Notes: generated by a model not told the origin, from the letters alone. A stretch of DNA of 64,000 nucleotides from Gimesia benthica (GCF_009720525.1 NZ_CP043930.1:6584001-6648000), one strand, 5' to 3'. Counted from the first letter of the stretch, positions 33,286 to 44,338 are shown. Translations and numbers: made by a program.

Positions 33286-33519
33286 TGTCTTCCCATGTCC
33301 CTTTTGATGTAGTATTGACCGTTTATCTCTGGAAGGGGTTCGGCCCCTTACTATGCGCAAAATAATTGACTTCCCAAGGCCGGCAGCCAAAGGAACGAGA
33401 ATTCTAACAAGATCAGCCCGGATTTGACAACGGTCAGGGGACGTAACCTGATGTATTGTCCTGTTTTTTGCTCAAAATGTTGCAATTGAACATGTTAGCA
33501 GCATTGATCGGAGCCCGAT

Positions 33520-33837
33520 TCAGGGGAGATCCACACTGAGAGCCGCTCGGGAGGCTGGTTCCACATTGAGGCTGTTGTGGACCTGTCTGACCCCCTGGAT
33601 GCGGCTCACTGACTCCTGAGCCAGCTGTTTCTCATAATAGCTGCTGACAATTCCGGTCAAGTAGACCTGTTCCTGTTCGACTCGATATTGCACATTCTGA
33701 CGAGAAGCCAGACTGGTTTGCGATATGGCATGGCTGATCAGCTCATTCAACTGATGGGCGCGGTCAATGCTGATGTGTTGCGACATGGGAGACCAATACT
33801 TTAAGGATTTTAGAAATTTCACCTTATCCTTATACAT
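33520..33837 (-). CDS. BON-domain protein
   Basis: The start at 33837 (MYKDKVKF) after GAGAAG is preferred; a longer ATG frame reaches 33882. The C-terminal 75 residues fit a BON domain: LISHAISQTS, YRVEQEQVYLTGIVSSYYEK, QLAQESVSRIQGVRQVHNSL. BON domains are small alpha/beta modules found in periplasmic and osmotically regulated proteins, where they may bind phospholipid. No signal peptide is evident, so the location is uncertain. The gene stands alone. Confidence 0.75.
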   Translation of the reverse strand: MYKDKVKFLKSLKYWSPMSQHISIDRAHQLNELISHAISQTSLASRQNVQYRVEQEQVYLTGIVSSYYEKQLAQESVSRIQGVRQVHNSLNVEPASRAALSVDLP

Positions 33838-33882
33838 GCTTCTCATCCTGAGGTTAGAAATGGGTGCAATCAGTTCATGCAC

Positions 33883-34201
33883 TCTTTGACTGTTCGGCTG
33901 ATTGATTTTTCCCCAATCAGGAAAAAGATGAGGAATGCAAGGGTTCCGTAAAGCTGGTCAGGAATCAGGATTAGAATCAGAAAAACAGGTACGAAAGGAC
34001 CTGGTCAGGAGGGAGATCTCCCCCACGCTCCGGTTACGTACATGTGATCACCCGACGTTCCGGGCTTTTCTGACAGTGAGGTGTTCCTGTGTTTTGTTGT
34101 CATGTACAATCAGGGAGTTACAATCAGTCCGGGGATCTGTGGGTTTAAACATCACGGTTGCCCTGCCAAGTCAGGTTCGAGATTCTGAGAAGGAAACAAC
34201 C
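33883..34201. other. Intergenic region between BON gene and glycosyltransferase
   Basis: About 320 bases contain the divergent starts of the flanking genes. An open frame before 34202 continues upstream to 33935 but lacks family character, so I treat it as non-coding. No clear promoter found. Confidence 0.4.
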
Positions 34202-36000
34202 TTGGTAATCATCAGTGATCAGGAGCTTTTGCAGCGATCTGCAGAACCTGCTCATGATTTATTTCCCGTGATGCGACGTGCTTCCGTAATGTCGCCCCTG
34301 GTGGCGTTACTGGCACTGGGGCCGGGGTTACTGGCTTTTCATTCCTACCGGATTGATGAGCTGTCTGCCTGGTTCGGATTACAGTGCCTGGGGAAGTCGC
34401 ATCTGCTGGGGGACAGCGGCAATGCATTGATTTCTCAGCCTCCCCTGGTCGGCTGGATCTTCTCCGGTCTGTTATCGATTATCGGGCACTGGTCTTCATC
34501 ACTGGTTCTGTTTTCCTACTTCTCGACGGCAGCGATGTTGTATGTCGCATATCGACTGACGCGTAAAGTCTGTAATCCGCGGTATGCGCTGGTCTATTGC
34601 TTCTTACTTGCATTCCATCCGGTGGTGCTCAAGCAGATTCAACTGATTGAGGCGCCTGCGTTCCCCATTCTGTTTGCCCTGCTGACGATCTGGGGCTTCA
34701 TTACGCACTTGCAGTCTGAATCGGGTGTGGTCTCGTACAAACTCCTGTGCGGAGGGATTTCGTTGGGGCTCTGTTTGTTGTCGGGAGGAGTCCTGGCACT
34801 GGGAGTGTTACTGATGCTCGGGGTGTTTATTATCAACCCCCTGTATCTGCCCCGCGGTCGTTCCCTGGCAGATCAACAGAAGATGCCCGGGGTGAAGCAG
34901 GTATTGAGAGTCTGGAAATCACTCCTGGTTCTGGCGTTCACGGGTTTTGCCGTCGGGGGCTGGTGGGAACTGATGGCGGCTTCTCAGATTGAAGGCTTCT
35001 GGTCCAACTGGTTCGCAGGCACCGGTCAGCCCACGATCAGCTTTTACTGGAAGGCGGAATTTTATCCGTCTTATCTGGCCCGGGATATCATTTCTTCCAT
35101 GGGCTTTCTGTTGGGGTTTGCCATTTTCGGCCTGTTTCACGGTATCAAACGAGTACTGAACCCGCAGGGAGGAAATCTGCAGGAGATCGCCTGGTTGCGT
35201 CTGGTCGTCATCTGGGCATTGTGTGGTGCCTTATTCTGGTGGGGCGTGCAATACCTGCCGCAGATGAATACCAGTACCCGGGCCATGTGGAAGCTGTTCT
35301 TCATCATTCCATGATGGCGGTCGTTGCCTGGGAATTCCAGCAGATCGCTCTACGACGAGTAGGCTATCCGACTGTGCTGGCGGTATTTACCCTGGGTGTA
35401 TTGGCGGTGATTTTCATCAACGCTTCTAATACGGATACGCTCAGTCCATTGATCAGCTCGCGTTTTCTGAGGCAGTTGATCATTCTGGGTTTATCACTGG
35501 TGATGGTGCTCTGGTACAGTCATCGATTTAAGAAAGAGCATGCCCACAGGATTGTCGAAGTCGCGCTGGTGCTGGCTTTGTCTGTTTTGCATGTGGTCTA
35601 TGGTGTCTTTTCCATTCCTAAACCTCACCCGGCTGGCGAACGGCTGCTACAGTTTGAGAATCAACTGCGATTGACTGAAAATGTGGGAGATTGTTTTCTG
35701 GTCAGCAAGAGTGACCAGGTGCCCCTGGAACTGAAATTTCTGGTGTTCTATCTATGGGGGGATATCGAACTCAAGCAGATACAGGGGGCTGTGTTGCCCC
35801 AGGATCTCCAGATTCCTGATCGCACTCATGCTGATGAACCTGGTGAGAAGCAGGTGATAATTCGCTGGGGGGCATCTCCTGTTGCGTTACGTAATATCCT
35901 GAACGCGGATTTTGTCTTAAAGCCTGTTGCACAGCCCGATGTTTACAAAAATCAGGAATTGCAGGCGGATCTCGTCAGTAAAGCACCACCTGGTTTCTGA
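34202..36000 (+). pseudogene. Multi-pass glycosyltransferase with a frameshift
   Basis: A TTG start at 34202 (GAAGGA upstream) gives 371 residues that end at a stop at 35312-35314. A second frame continues the protein from there to 36000. Inserting one base at about 35310 restores IIPLMAVVAWEFQ and a 599-residue product. It has GT-C features: the luminal HSYRIDELSAWFGLQ loop, at least ten hydrophobic helices and a soluble C-terminus. I therefore read one gene split by a single-base deletion, or a sequencing error. It precedes the PHP-type gene. Confidence 0.75.
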
Positions 36001-36048
36001 ATTAGTTATCTCAATGTTTTCGTGATATTTTGCTTTGGAGTCAGCTAC

Positions 36049-37392
36049 ATGAAACTTCTGAATCTTTTCGCTTATTCTTCACGAGCCCGGCAGGCCGTGG
36101 TTTGCTTTTCTTTATTTACACTGTGCCTGACCGGATTGAGCTCGTTCACTCTCGCAGCTGACCCGGTCGTGCTGGAAGAGACTGAGCAGCAGAAATGGTA
36201 CAAAGGTAATCTGCATACGCATTCATTATGGAGCGATGGTGATGATTACCTGGAAATGATTGCTGACTGGTATAAGTCGCATGGGTACGACTTCCTGTCA
36301 TTTACAGATCATAACGTGCTCTCAACCAGTGAACGGTGGACCGTTCCCGAAAAAAATAAAGGCAAACTGCACGCGTACGAAGAATTAAAGAAACGTTTTC
36401 CCGACTGGATTGAAGAGCGAAAAAATAAAGAAGGGCAGATCGAAGTTCGGATGCGGACTTTCGATGAGGTGTCGGAAAAACTGGGAGAGCGCGGGAAATT
36501 CCTGCTGATTCTGAGCGAAGAGGTAACGGACCGTTACAAAAATATGCCCGTGCATATGAATGCCACCAATGTGCATTCCCTGTTGACGCCACGCGGAGGG
36601 CAGAGCGTGTATGAGGTGATGCAGAACAATACCAACGCACTGCTGGCCCAACGTGAGCGTTCGGGTAAGTCGATGATGATTCACCTGAATCATCCGAATT
36701 TTCATTATGGGGTCACCGCTGAAGAGCTGATGAAGGTGATCGGCGACAATTTCTTTGAAGTCTATAACGGCCATCCCGGTGTGAATGACTCAGGGGATGA
36801 ATCTCATGCCAGCACTGAGCGAATCTGGGATATTATTCTCACGAAGCGGCTGGCTGAACTGGACCTGCCCATGATGTATGGACTGGGGACCGATGACGGA
36901 CATAACTATCACAAGATTCCCAGTCGCGCCAGCGAACCGGGGCGGGGTTGGGTTGTCGTGCTTTCCGAAACTCTGGAGCCGGAAGCCCTGGTGAAGGCAC
37001 TGGAAGCCGGGAAGTTCTATGCATCCTCCGGTGTGAAATTGAAATCAGTCCGGCATTCTGACAAAGGAATGCAGGTGGAAGTGGATCCCGAGAAGGGGGT
37101 CGAGTACACGATCGAATTCATCGGGACACGGGAAGGTTATCCCAAACGAGGGATTCCCGTGCTGGACAGCAAGGGCCAGGAAATGCATGCCACCAAACGC
37201 TACAGCAAGAAGATTGGTGAATCGTTTAAATCGGTGAAGGGGACTTCCGCCAGCTATGATTTTGATGGAAGTGAGATTTATGTGCGGGCAGTTGTGCATT
37301 CGTCAAAGCTGCATCCCAATCCATCAGAGGTGGGAGAAGTCGAGCGTGCCTGGGTGCAGCCGATTACTGGTCCCGGAGCACCGAAGAAATAG
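36049..37392 (+). CDS. Secreted PHP-domain-like metal hydrolase
   Basis: The start at 36049 (MKLLNLFAYSSRARQAVVCF) has GGAG 10 nt upstream and gives a signal peptide. PHP metal ligands appear at the start of the mature part (NLHTHSLWSDG, then SFTDHN). A later MMIHLNHPNF and GLGTDDGHNY fit the expected further His/Asp ligands. Planctomycetes encode many exported PHP-like histidinol-phosphatase relatives. The substrate is unknown. The C-terminal 110 residues form a beta-rich domain. Confidence 0.75.
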   Translation: MKLLNLFAYSSRARQAVVCFSLFTLCLTGLSSFTLAADPVVLEETEQQKWYKGNLHTHSLWSDGDDYLEMIADWYKSHGYDFLSFTDHNVLSTSERWTVPEKNKGKLHAYEELKKRFPDWIEERKNKEGQIEVRMRTFDEVSEKLGERGKFLLILSEEVTDRYKNMPVHMNATNVHSLLTPRGGQSVYEVMQNNTNALLAQRERSGKSMMIHLNHPNFHYGVTAEELMKVIGDNFFEVYNGHPGVNDSGDESHASTERIWDIILTKRLAELDLPMMYGLGTDDGHNYHKIPSRASEPGRGWVVVLSETLEPEALVKALEAGKFYASSGVKLKSVRHSDKGMQVEVDPEKGVEYTIEFIGTREGYPKRGIPVLDSKGQEMHATKRYSKKIGESFKSVKGTSASYDFDGSEIYVRAVVHSSKLHPNPSEVGEVERAWVQPITGPGAPKK

Positions 37393-37403
37393 GTTCATTG
37401 AAC

Positions 37404-39407
37404 TTACTCGGTAGTATCTGCTGACTTTCCGCTGGCACTGGTGACAATCAGTGTCTGGCGGCTGAGCAGCTGTCCTTTGGAACCATCATAGACCGAAGTT
37501 TCGAACTGCGCGACTCCAAATGGAATCTGGTCAGTAAGCCAGAGATCCGTGCGGTAGCGCAGTTTTTTTTCTGCTTCCGTATCAGCGGCGATGGTAACCG
37601 CGACTTGTGACGCTGCCAGTTGACAGCGATAGGCGTCTTCCCGGAGTGGTGTAAACAGGTGTCTGATTTTGCCAGGGTTATATGCTCGACGGCGTGGCAT
37701 GCCATAGAAGAAACGATAGGCAGCATACTTCTCTGCGTCCGAGACATTTTCATCCGGCCATTGGAGAAATTCTTCCGGCCATTTTCCCGCATTAAACTTA
37801 GCGACATCGATGGTGTAGCGACTGGACTGAACCTGATCACTTCCCAGATGACGAGTGACCTGAATTGTGCGCAGGTTCGGTGCTTTGCTCTGTTGTTCTT
37901 CCGACTTGACGACGCTGATTCTGAGACGGATCAACCGTCCGTCGTTGGCGGGACCGGTGAATTCGACAAACGGTTCCGGTACCTCCGGAGTTGATTCCGG
38001 AATCGATGCCAGCCAACTGGAATGGGGGCGTTTGAATGCTGTGGGACGCTGTTCATATTGAATCCAGCCAGCCTCTTTGAACCAGGAGAAAATCCAGGGG
38101 GCGCGCCAGGGGTTATGCAGCGGATGATGTGCGGAGAAGACCGAAAGCAGCAGGCAAAGGACACCCACGCACTGTAACCAGCGCCTGTTTGCGAACTGGT
38201 CGAGAAGCGGGATCATGCTGATCAACCAGAAGGGAGTGAGCCAGAGCATCCAGCGAAGAGCGGCACTGTTTCCACCATAATTGTAGTTGCCGGTTCGAGT
38301 CATATAGAAACCAAAAACGATGACCGTCAAACCAAGACTGATCCAGTGCAGGGGACGCAGGCTATGTTGGGCAGCCTGTCTGATGCGCACCCATGAGAAG
38401 AGTGTTAAGAGGTAAATGGGCGACAGCGAAAAGATTCCATGATGTCCCAGCGTGCAATGAAAGAAATAGACCAGCGGGGAATCGAGATTCTGGTCCAGAC
38501 CCTGCGGGTTGTTCCAGTAGCTGGGGATGCCTTTATGTTCGTAGAGATATTTCTCGGTTCCGTAATACATATAGAAGGGCTTCCAGCCGCCGGTAGCTGC
38601 GTAGTTGGTGACGAAAAAACCGATCAGTGGAATCAGGGCTGCGGGAGAAAATACCAGCAACGTCAGTCGTGGATTGGCTTTAAACAGCAGACCGAAAGTG
38701 ACCAGTCCAAACAGGGCTGCCGGCAGTTCATTGCAGCACGTAAACATGGCAAAGAATCCAGCGAGGGCAAAGTAGCGTTTCTTCTGTTCTCCGTCGAGGA
38801 TGATTCTCATCAGGGGATAGAGCGTAAAGACAGCGCAACTGGCGGCGATGGAGTGATTGTTCAAAGTCAGCAGAAACGGAGTCAGTAATGTAGCGAAGCA
38901 GGAGGCGATGACAACAAAGAAACGTGTGAAATCGGTCTGGGCATACTTTTCGACCATGCGACAGATAAGTGCCAGCGCAATGAGCATCGGAATCAGATTC
39001 ACGATTATCAAAATCAGGTGGGCTACATCATAGAGATTCTGATTCAGGTTCAGCCCGGTGACTGTTTTGATCAGCCAGTACAGGCCCGCTACCATCGTAG
39101 GAAACAGGGGCGGCTTGGATGAATAAAAATGATCCTGGTGACGGACCTTGTCGATGCTGGACCAGCCGGAACGATCGTTAATCGTATCGATCTGATAGGT
39201 GCCTTCTTCGACCAGTGACCAGACGGTGCACCAGCGAGAACGGTCATTCGCACTCTGCAGAGGAACGCTGTTCATGATTGCAGCCAGATTCTGACCTGCC
39301 GTGACTATCAGGAGCAGAATGTAGATACACCAGCGAAGTCTGGTGTTGTGAACGATCTGATCTGATGTGGGAAGATCTGTCGTGAGGGCTGTATTGGTCA
39401 TGAGCAC
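37404..39407 (-). CDS. Large multi-pass membrane protein (glycosyltransferase-like)
   Basis: The 667-residue protein has about ten to eleven hydrophobic helices in residues 25-430 and a large soluble C-terminal part of about 220 residues. The first luminal loop contains WSLVEEGTYQIDTINDRSGW, which has acidic residues and tryptophans like GT-C glycosyltransferases, and HFYSSKPPLFPTMV is typical of ArnT/PMT-like proteins. It probably builds or transfers sugars on a polyprenyl carrier. M3 at 39401 may be the true start. Confidence 0.65.
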   Translation of the reverse strand: MLMTNTALTTDLPTSDQIVHNTRLRWCIYILLLIVTAGQNLAAIMNSVPLQSANDRSRWCTVWSLVEEGTYQIDTINDRSGWSSIDKVRHQDHFYSSKPPLFPTMVAGLYWLIKTVTGLNLNQNLYDVAHLILIIVNLIPMLIALALICRMVEKYAQTDFTRFFVVIASCFATLLTPFLLTLNNHSIAASCAVFTLYPLMRIILDGEQKKRYFALAGFFAMFTCCNELPAALFGLVTFGLLFKANPRLTLLVFSPAALIPLIGFFVTNYAATGGWKPFYMYYGTEKYLYEHKGIPSYWNNPQGLDQNLDSPLVYFFHCTLGHHGIFSLSPIYLLTLFSWVRIRQAAQHSLRPLHWISLGLTVIVFGFYMTRTGNYNYGGNSAALRWMLWLTPFWLISMIPLLDQFANRRWLQCVGVLCLLLSVFSAHHPLHNPWRAPWIFSWFKEAGWIQYEQRPTAFKRPHSSWLASIPESTPEVPEPFVEFTGPANDGRLIRLRISVVKSEEQQSKAPNLRTIQVTRHLGSDQVQSSRYTIDVAKFNAGKWPEEFLQWPDENVSDAEKYAAYRFFYGMPRRRAYNPGKIRHLFTPLREDAYRCQLAASQVAVTIAADTEAEKKLRYRTDLWLTDQIPFGVAQFETSVYDGSKGQLLSRQTLIVTSASGKSADTTE

Positions 39408-39621
39408 AAAACGGTTTCTGAAAGAACGCAGTGTGAATTGTCAGTTCAAGTGAGGTCATCCAGCAGGAGCACAGTGGGACTGGACTCTGTCTGCAGCATG
39501 CAGATTATCGCATGGCACTCGAAATGCAAACGGGGAACTGGTGTCAGTTCAGGCGGTTTTTCAGAAAATCAGCGACTCACGGCTCTGCGGCGAAACCGGA
39601 GTAAGCTCCGAAACTCACGAA

Positions 39622-41079
39622 TCAAAACAATTCGTGAATCGGAGCACCATTCTCGATTACGGGGATCGGCCGTCCTTTGTCATCGACATAATGCGTGTCG
39701 AGGGGGACACCCATGTAGCGGTAAATGGTGGCAGCCAGATCGCCCGGACGAACGGGCCGATGCTTGATGTTACTGCCATCATTTTCGCTGGCTCCGATCA
39801 CCTGACCATGATTCAGACCTCCACCTGCCATGCACATAGACATGACGACCGGCCAGTGGTTGCGCCCATCGGTGCTGCCCTGAGTTCCCGACATGGGGGA
39901 TCGTCCGAACTCGCCCATGGCAATCACCAGGGTATCATCCAGTCGGCCTCGTTCTTCGAGATCGAGAACAAGGGTGGTCAACAGATGGTCGAACAGTGGG
40001 AGCAGTGGCCCCAGCCCGTTCTTAATGCCACCGTAGGGAGGAATATTATCGCCGTGGTTATCCCAGGTTCCGGAAGCGGTATGATAGCTCAGGTCGAGGG
40101 TGACGAACGAACTGCCAGCTTCCACCAGTCGTCGTGCGAGCAACGCCTGCTGGCACCAAAGGTGCTTGCCGTAACGGTCGCGTGTTTCAGCCGACTCTTG
40201 TGACAGATCAAATGCCTGTTGTACCCGCTTTCCGAGGACCATGTTGTAGGCACGCTGACTGTAACTGTCGATGGCGTTCATGGATCCCGCCTGATCGATA
40301 TCGCTGCGCAGATTGTCGAACTGCAGCATCAGATCGCGTCGACTTTTCATACGCTCAAAGGACAGGCCGGGAGCGAACTGGAACATCTTGCCGCCACTCA
40401 TTCCGCCGGTGTCTTTACCAACCATGTCGTACACGGGCAGGTCGGCGGCATCGTTGGCGATGAAGGGATCATACTGTTTGCCGAGATAGCCTCCCCATGC
40501 TATATGAGAATCGTGTTTCATGAAGGCGACGTAGGGGGGCATCCCGGGATGATTTGAGCCATGATGCTTGGCGACGATGGAAGCCATCGCCGGGTATTTG
40601 TCACCTTTGCGATTTGTACGCGGCGTTGCCAGCAGATTGGCGGTCTGCATGACCTGGTTGGGTTGATGGCTGCTCATCTTGGGATCGACGGAGCGGATCA
40701 GCGTAAAGCGATCCATCATGGCTGCCTGTTTAGGGAGTCGATCGGTAATCGTAATACCCGGGACATTGGTCTGAGTGACACCAAACGGTCCCCGGTTCTG
40801 AATCGGACGATCCGGTTTGGGATCCCAGGTATCGATGTGGCTGGGCCCGCCAGTCATCCAGAGCAGGATGATACTCTTCTTGGGGAGTGAAGATTTACCT
40901 TCTGAGAGCAGAGAATCAGAAGCACGCAACAAGTTCGGTACAGTCAGACCTGCCAAGCCTGCCAGCGAGGCTTTGAGCATATTCCGCCGACTTTGAACGA
41001 CCAGACCTTCCGGTACCAGCGGGTTAAAAGCGGTAAATGCATGCTGTGAATGTGTGCGCGAATGTAGATTGAACTTCAT
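39622..41079 (-). CDS. DUF1501 Tat-exported protein
   Basis: The start at 41079 (MKFNLHSRTHSQH) is preferred to a GTG at 41091. The Tat-like signal is SRRNMLKASLAGLAGL. The DUF1501 (sulfatase/alkaline-phosphatase-like) body includes LLWMTGGPSHIDTWDPKPD near the start and FGRSPMSGTQGSTDGRNHW, where a metal site is usually found, near the C-terminus. DUF1501 proteins are generally paired with a DUF1549/DUF1553 partner in planctomycetes, but no such partner is adjacent here. A paralogue at 54856 is paired. Confidence 0.85.
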   Translation of the reverse strand: MKFNLHSRTHSQHAFTAFNPLVPEGLVVQSRRNMLKASLAGLAGLTVPNLLRASDSLLSEGKSSLPKKSIILLWMTGGPSHIDTWDPKPDRPIQNRGPFGVTQTNVPGITITDRLPKQAAMMDRFTLIRSVDPKMSSHQPNQVMQTANLLATPRTNRKGDKYPAMASIVAKHHGSNHPGMPPYVAFMKHDSHIAWGGYLGKQYDPFIANDAADLPVYDMVGKDTGGMSGGKMFQFAPGLSFERMKSRRDLMLQFDNLRSDIDQAGSMNAIDSYSQRAYNMVLGKRVQQAFDLSQESAETRDRYGKHLWCQQALLARRLVEAGSSFVTLDLSYHTASGTWDNHGDNIPPYGGIKNGLGPLLPLFDHLLTTLVLDLEERGRLDDTLVIAMGEFGRSPMSGTQGSTDGRNHWPVVMSMCMAGGGLNHGQVIGASENDGSNIKHRPVRPGDLAATIYRYMGVPLDTHYVDDKGRPIPVIENGAPIHELF

Positions 41080-41302
41080 TATCAATTCCACTTCCCATAT
41101 CGGGGTTGCAAAGCGCGAGCGAACTTGCAGTTAGAATTTCATAAATATTTAATCTTATTTAATATATCGTCTGTCTCTGATGTGTTCAATACGATTCTCT
41201 GTCGCACCAGAGAAATTCAGACAAATTATAGCTCTCGAAATCTGATAATTCTGTCTGAATGGGTTGGCAACTGATCAGAGTGGCTGTTCAGAGAACCGGC
41301 TT

Positions 41303-43975
41303 TTATGGGGCTGGTTCGAGCACAATCCAGTTCAGACAGGTGTTTGTTGTTGAGCCAGTCTTTCCGATTTCGACCGTCAGTCGGCCATCGGAAACATCGA
41401 CAGTTGTGCTCTGCTCATGAAATGCTCCACTGACTGTGGCCCGGTCCTCGATGAGCGGGTTGCCTTCTACCGTGACCCATTGCCCGACCTGTTCGTGGCC
41501 GGCATCTCCGACACAAACAGTAACGCGATAACTGCCTCGAGGGAGTACGCATTCCCAGGTGGCATGACTCCGTGTGAAAATAAATGTGTCTCGATAGGCT
41601 TCCGGAACCTGCTTTCGTTCGCGCACATTCCTGCTCAGATCCTGTTGCCAACCAAAACCCCGGGACTCTTTGAAAGGCAACCCATGATCGGCTTCAAATC
41701 CGGAGATGGCAGGTGTCTTGCTGCCGGCAAAGTTGAATTTACGAGCCCGGTTTGAAAAGTTTTTTTCCAGCAGGCCATCCTGGTCGGTGGTCAGTTTTTC
41801 AGGCATCCATTGCAGTGGTTCGCCTGGAGTGAAAAGGGAGGGATCATCGGCATCCGCGATACCGTCCCCATCGGCGTCGTCTGGTGTAAGCCGTTGGTAG
41901 GGACGGATGGGAACTCCTTGAATGGCAGACCAGAGTTTTTGACAGAATTCTCCTCGTGAAAGGTTGTCTGGAAGTGACAGAATCAGGTCGGGTTCCTGCA
42001 GTGTCTTCATCGTCAGCTCCATCGTGGCTGCACGCCACTCGGGAGTTGCGGGTTGGTCTGGTCGGAAGTCGACTTCACGGACCTTGAGGGGGAGAGCCTC
42101 GCGGGCAGCGAGTCGATTGACGGCCACAAAAGCCGGATGTGCCGGAGCCAGATCGCGGAACGGCCAGATTAAAACTGCCATACCGGTCTCCGATTCCCCA
42201 CAAAGTGCATGCCGCACCCGTTCCAACTGTCGACGGTTGTAGGGGATTTCGCGTGGCTGGACCTGCTCTTTCAAAGAGACAGCAGCAGTCGCACCTGCTG
42301 CCTGACCAATGGCGATGCACTGATCGTGCAGACGAATCGCGGCACTCACAATACTGCTGTAGCCAACATTTTTCTGTGCGCCGAGCAAGCCGTCCATTTC
42401 CACAGGAACCAGACTCCGCAGGGGAAACAGGCTGCGATCGCTGACCAGGCTCGTGTTCCGGCCCGGTTTCTCATAGTCGATCCAGGGGCCTCTGTTCCCC
42501 TCGGATTTCAAGTAGGTACGTCCGGTACGGTGGAAGTCGTAATGGAACTGCCAGGCGAACAGCCCATCCGGATACATGACATGGGAGAACCGTTCGCGAG
42601 CGAATTTCTTGGTCGGGCCGTCCATATTACGGCCATCCTGCTCACGCATCATGTACATGGCTTTCAGACGCAGTGATTCGCGAATATAAGGTTTGGGGGG
42701 CAGCTGGTCGGGCGTGTTGAATTCTTCACTCAAGTGGAAGTGCCTGAAACTATTGGTCTGGTCGTCTGCACGATCATGAACGAAATTCTGCAAGTGATAC
42801 AGCAGGCAGAGCGAATGCCGTTTCGCGTCATCAAAAATAATCTCTCTCTGGCGACGGTTCATCAGCACAATGTTCTTCATGGAAGCCCCTGGTTCGGTTG
42901 CTTCCAGAGCTTCGCTGACGTGGTGCGGAAGTCGTTCGAGGGGGTAGTCCTGGCCCAGCATATAATTCAGGAGAATACTGGTTTTATGATGTTTACTGGT
43001 ATAGCCGTCCACGATTCGTCGGACTGTGAAGACAGAGAGCTGGCGGGGGGAAGCCTGTCCGGCGGGCGGCCAGTGGGGGATGGAGCCCATTTTTTTGAGG
43101 GGGCGATCCCATTCGAGATGTTTCATCTCCGCGAAACTCAGTTTGGATGTTCTTACGAAACAGCGATCATCGTAGCGTTCGGGTTTGGGAATCGGGGTAT
43201 CGCCGTCCGATTCTTCTACGATCATGGCCCAGGTGATCGGATTCATTTCATTGGGCGGGTAATCCTTCAGAGTCAGGGGAGCACTCGGTTCTCCGTACCG
43301 TGATTGCGGGTCGGCTCCAATTTCGAATGCGGCGCCGGCAACCTGGATTGCTTCTCCCCAGTCAGAAGCGTCAATCGTCAGCCTGGCCCTCACGTGCAGG
43401 TCAGGTGTTTCTGTCCCGACCGGTGCAAACCAGAGACCTGTCAACCGGGGATGAGTTCCTCTCCGGTCGATGTCTGCCTTGACGGGATAATGGCGGGTAA
43501 TCAGTCGAATCTGGCCACTTTGGATGTAGGGCTGGAGCAGTTCGCGAAAGATGGCTTCAGCTTCGGCGGGGCGAAATGTGGAAGGTCCATGGAACGGGCG
43601 TCCCGGCATGGGAGAGCCGTATTTTTGTGTGTTGAAAGCTTCGATCCGATCCATCAGTTCTTTGAACAGGCCACTGCGGTGGAAGGAGCGTTTCATCGGA
43701 TGCCAGTCAACGCCCCAGCCAACTTTACCCGGCCCTTTGTTTTCGTCGACACAGGCGAGCGCCTGTTCTGTGTACTGGCCGCCCAGCCAGTCTCCATCCA
43801 GAACGAGGGTAATGGATTTCACCCCGAGTCTTGCCGCCTGAATGGCCGCCGCCCATCCTGATTCCGTTCCACCGACAATCAATAAATCGGTTTGCTCTTC
43901 GGCCTGTTGAGCGAACAGGGAATTTTTTGAAAAAAAACAGAGTAACCAGCAGAGGAGCACGATCTTCTTTTTCAT
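41303..43975 (-). CDS. Exported FAD-dependent oxidoreductase with C-terminal sugar-binding-like domain
   Basis: The 890-residue protein has a signal peptide (IVLLCWLLCFFSKNSLFA). A FAD-binding Rossmann fold follows (DLLIVGGTESGWAAAIQAAR) with LGGQYTEQALACVDENKG. The middle resembles the planctomycete FAD_oxidored family. The segment from about 700 is a dockerin-like or calcium loop (DADGDGIADADDP), and the last 130 residues are a beta-sandwich resembling malectin/golvesin-type domains (TWECVLPRGSYRVTVCVGDA). It probably oxidises an external substrate. The exact reaction is unknown. Confidence 0.8.
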   Translation of the reverse strand: MKKKIVLLCWLLCFFSKNSLFAQQAEEQTDLLIVGGTESGWAAAIQAARLGVKSITLVLDGDWLGGQYTEQALACVDENKGPGKVGWGVDWHPMKRSFHRSGLFKELMDRIEAFNTQKYGSPMPGRPFHGPSTFRPAEAEAIFRELLQPYIQSGQIRLITRHYPVKADIDRRGTHPRLTGLWFAPVGTETPDLHVRARLTIDASDWGEAIQVAGAAFEIGADPQSRYGEPSAPLTLKDYPPNEMNPITWAMIVEESDGDTPIPKPERYDDRCFVRTSKLSFAEMKHLEWDRPLKKMGSIPHWPPAGQASPRQLSVFTVRRIVDGYTSKHHKTSILLNYMLGQDYPLERLPHHVSEALEATEPGASMKNIVLMNRRQREIIFDDAKRHSLCLLYHLQNFVHDRADDQTNSFRHFHLSEEFNTPDQLPPKPYIRESLRLKAMYMMREQDGRNMDGPTKKFARERFSHVMYPDGLFAWQFHYDFHRTGRTYLKSEGNRGPWIDYEKPGRNTSLVSDRSLFPLRSLVPVEMDGLLGAQKNVGYSSIVSAAIRLHDQCIAIGQAAGATAAVSLKEQVQPREIPYNRRQLERVRHALCGESETGMAVLIWPFRDLAPAHPAFVAVNRLAAREALPLKVREVDFRPDQPATPEWRAATMELTMKTLQEPDLILSLPDNLSRGEFCQKLWSAIQGVPIRPYQRLTPDDADGDGIADADDPSLFTPGEPLQWMPEKLTTDQDGLLEKNFSNRARKFNFAGSKTPAISGFEADHGLPFKESRGFGWQQDLSRNVRERKQVPEAYRDTFIFTRSHATWECVLPRGSYRVTVCVGDAGHEQVGQWVTVEGNPLIEDRATVSGAFHEQSTTVDVSDGRLTVEIGKTGSTTNTCLNWIVLEPAP

Positions 43976-44338
43976 GAGCTGTGTTTACTTATTCAATTGT
44001 TAACAATGATTTGATTTTCCCCGGCAGATGACAAAGCCTGAAAGAACGGTTTAGCTGCATCATACGACACCATTCATTGAGTTGTCATCTCTCTTCCTGA
44101 TTCTGGCAGCATTTCTCGAGTCGGACCACACGCCTGGCGATCGCACGATCTGAGTGTTCTTTTCGTCAGCAGCATGCTCTGGCACTGATTTTGCATGAGT
44201 AAAGCGTCGTTAACAATTCCTTGATCAATCAACCAGTTGAGCCTGAAAAAACAGCATTCACTGCAGGTTCAGTAGGCAGACAACGACAGGGATGAGTTCA
44301 TTTCAGTTCTGATTTAAAATTTTTCAGGAGTTCTTTTG
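43976..44338. other. Intergenic region upstream of a DUF1559 gene
   Basis: The 360 bases separate the start of the FAD-oxidoreductase gene (minus) from the DUF1559 gene (plus), so divergent promoters should lie here. I see no clear motif. Confidence 0.4.
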
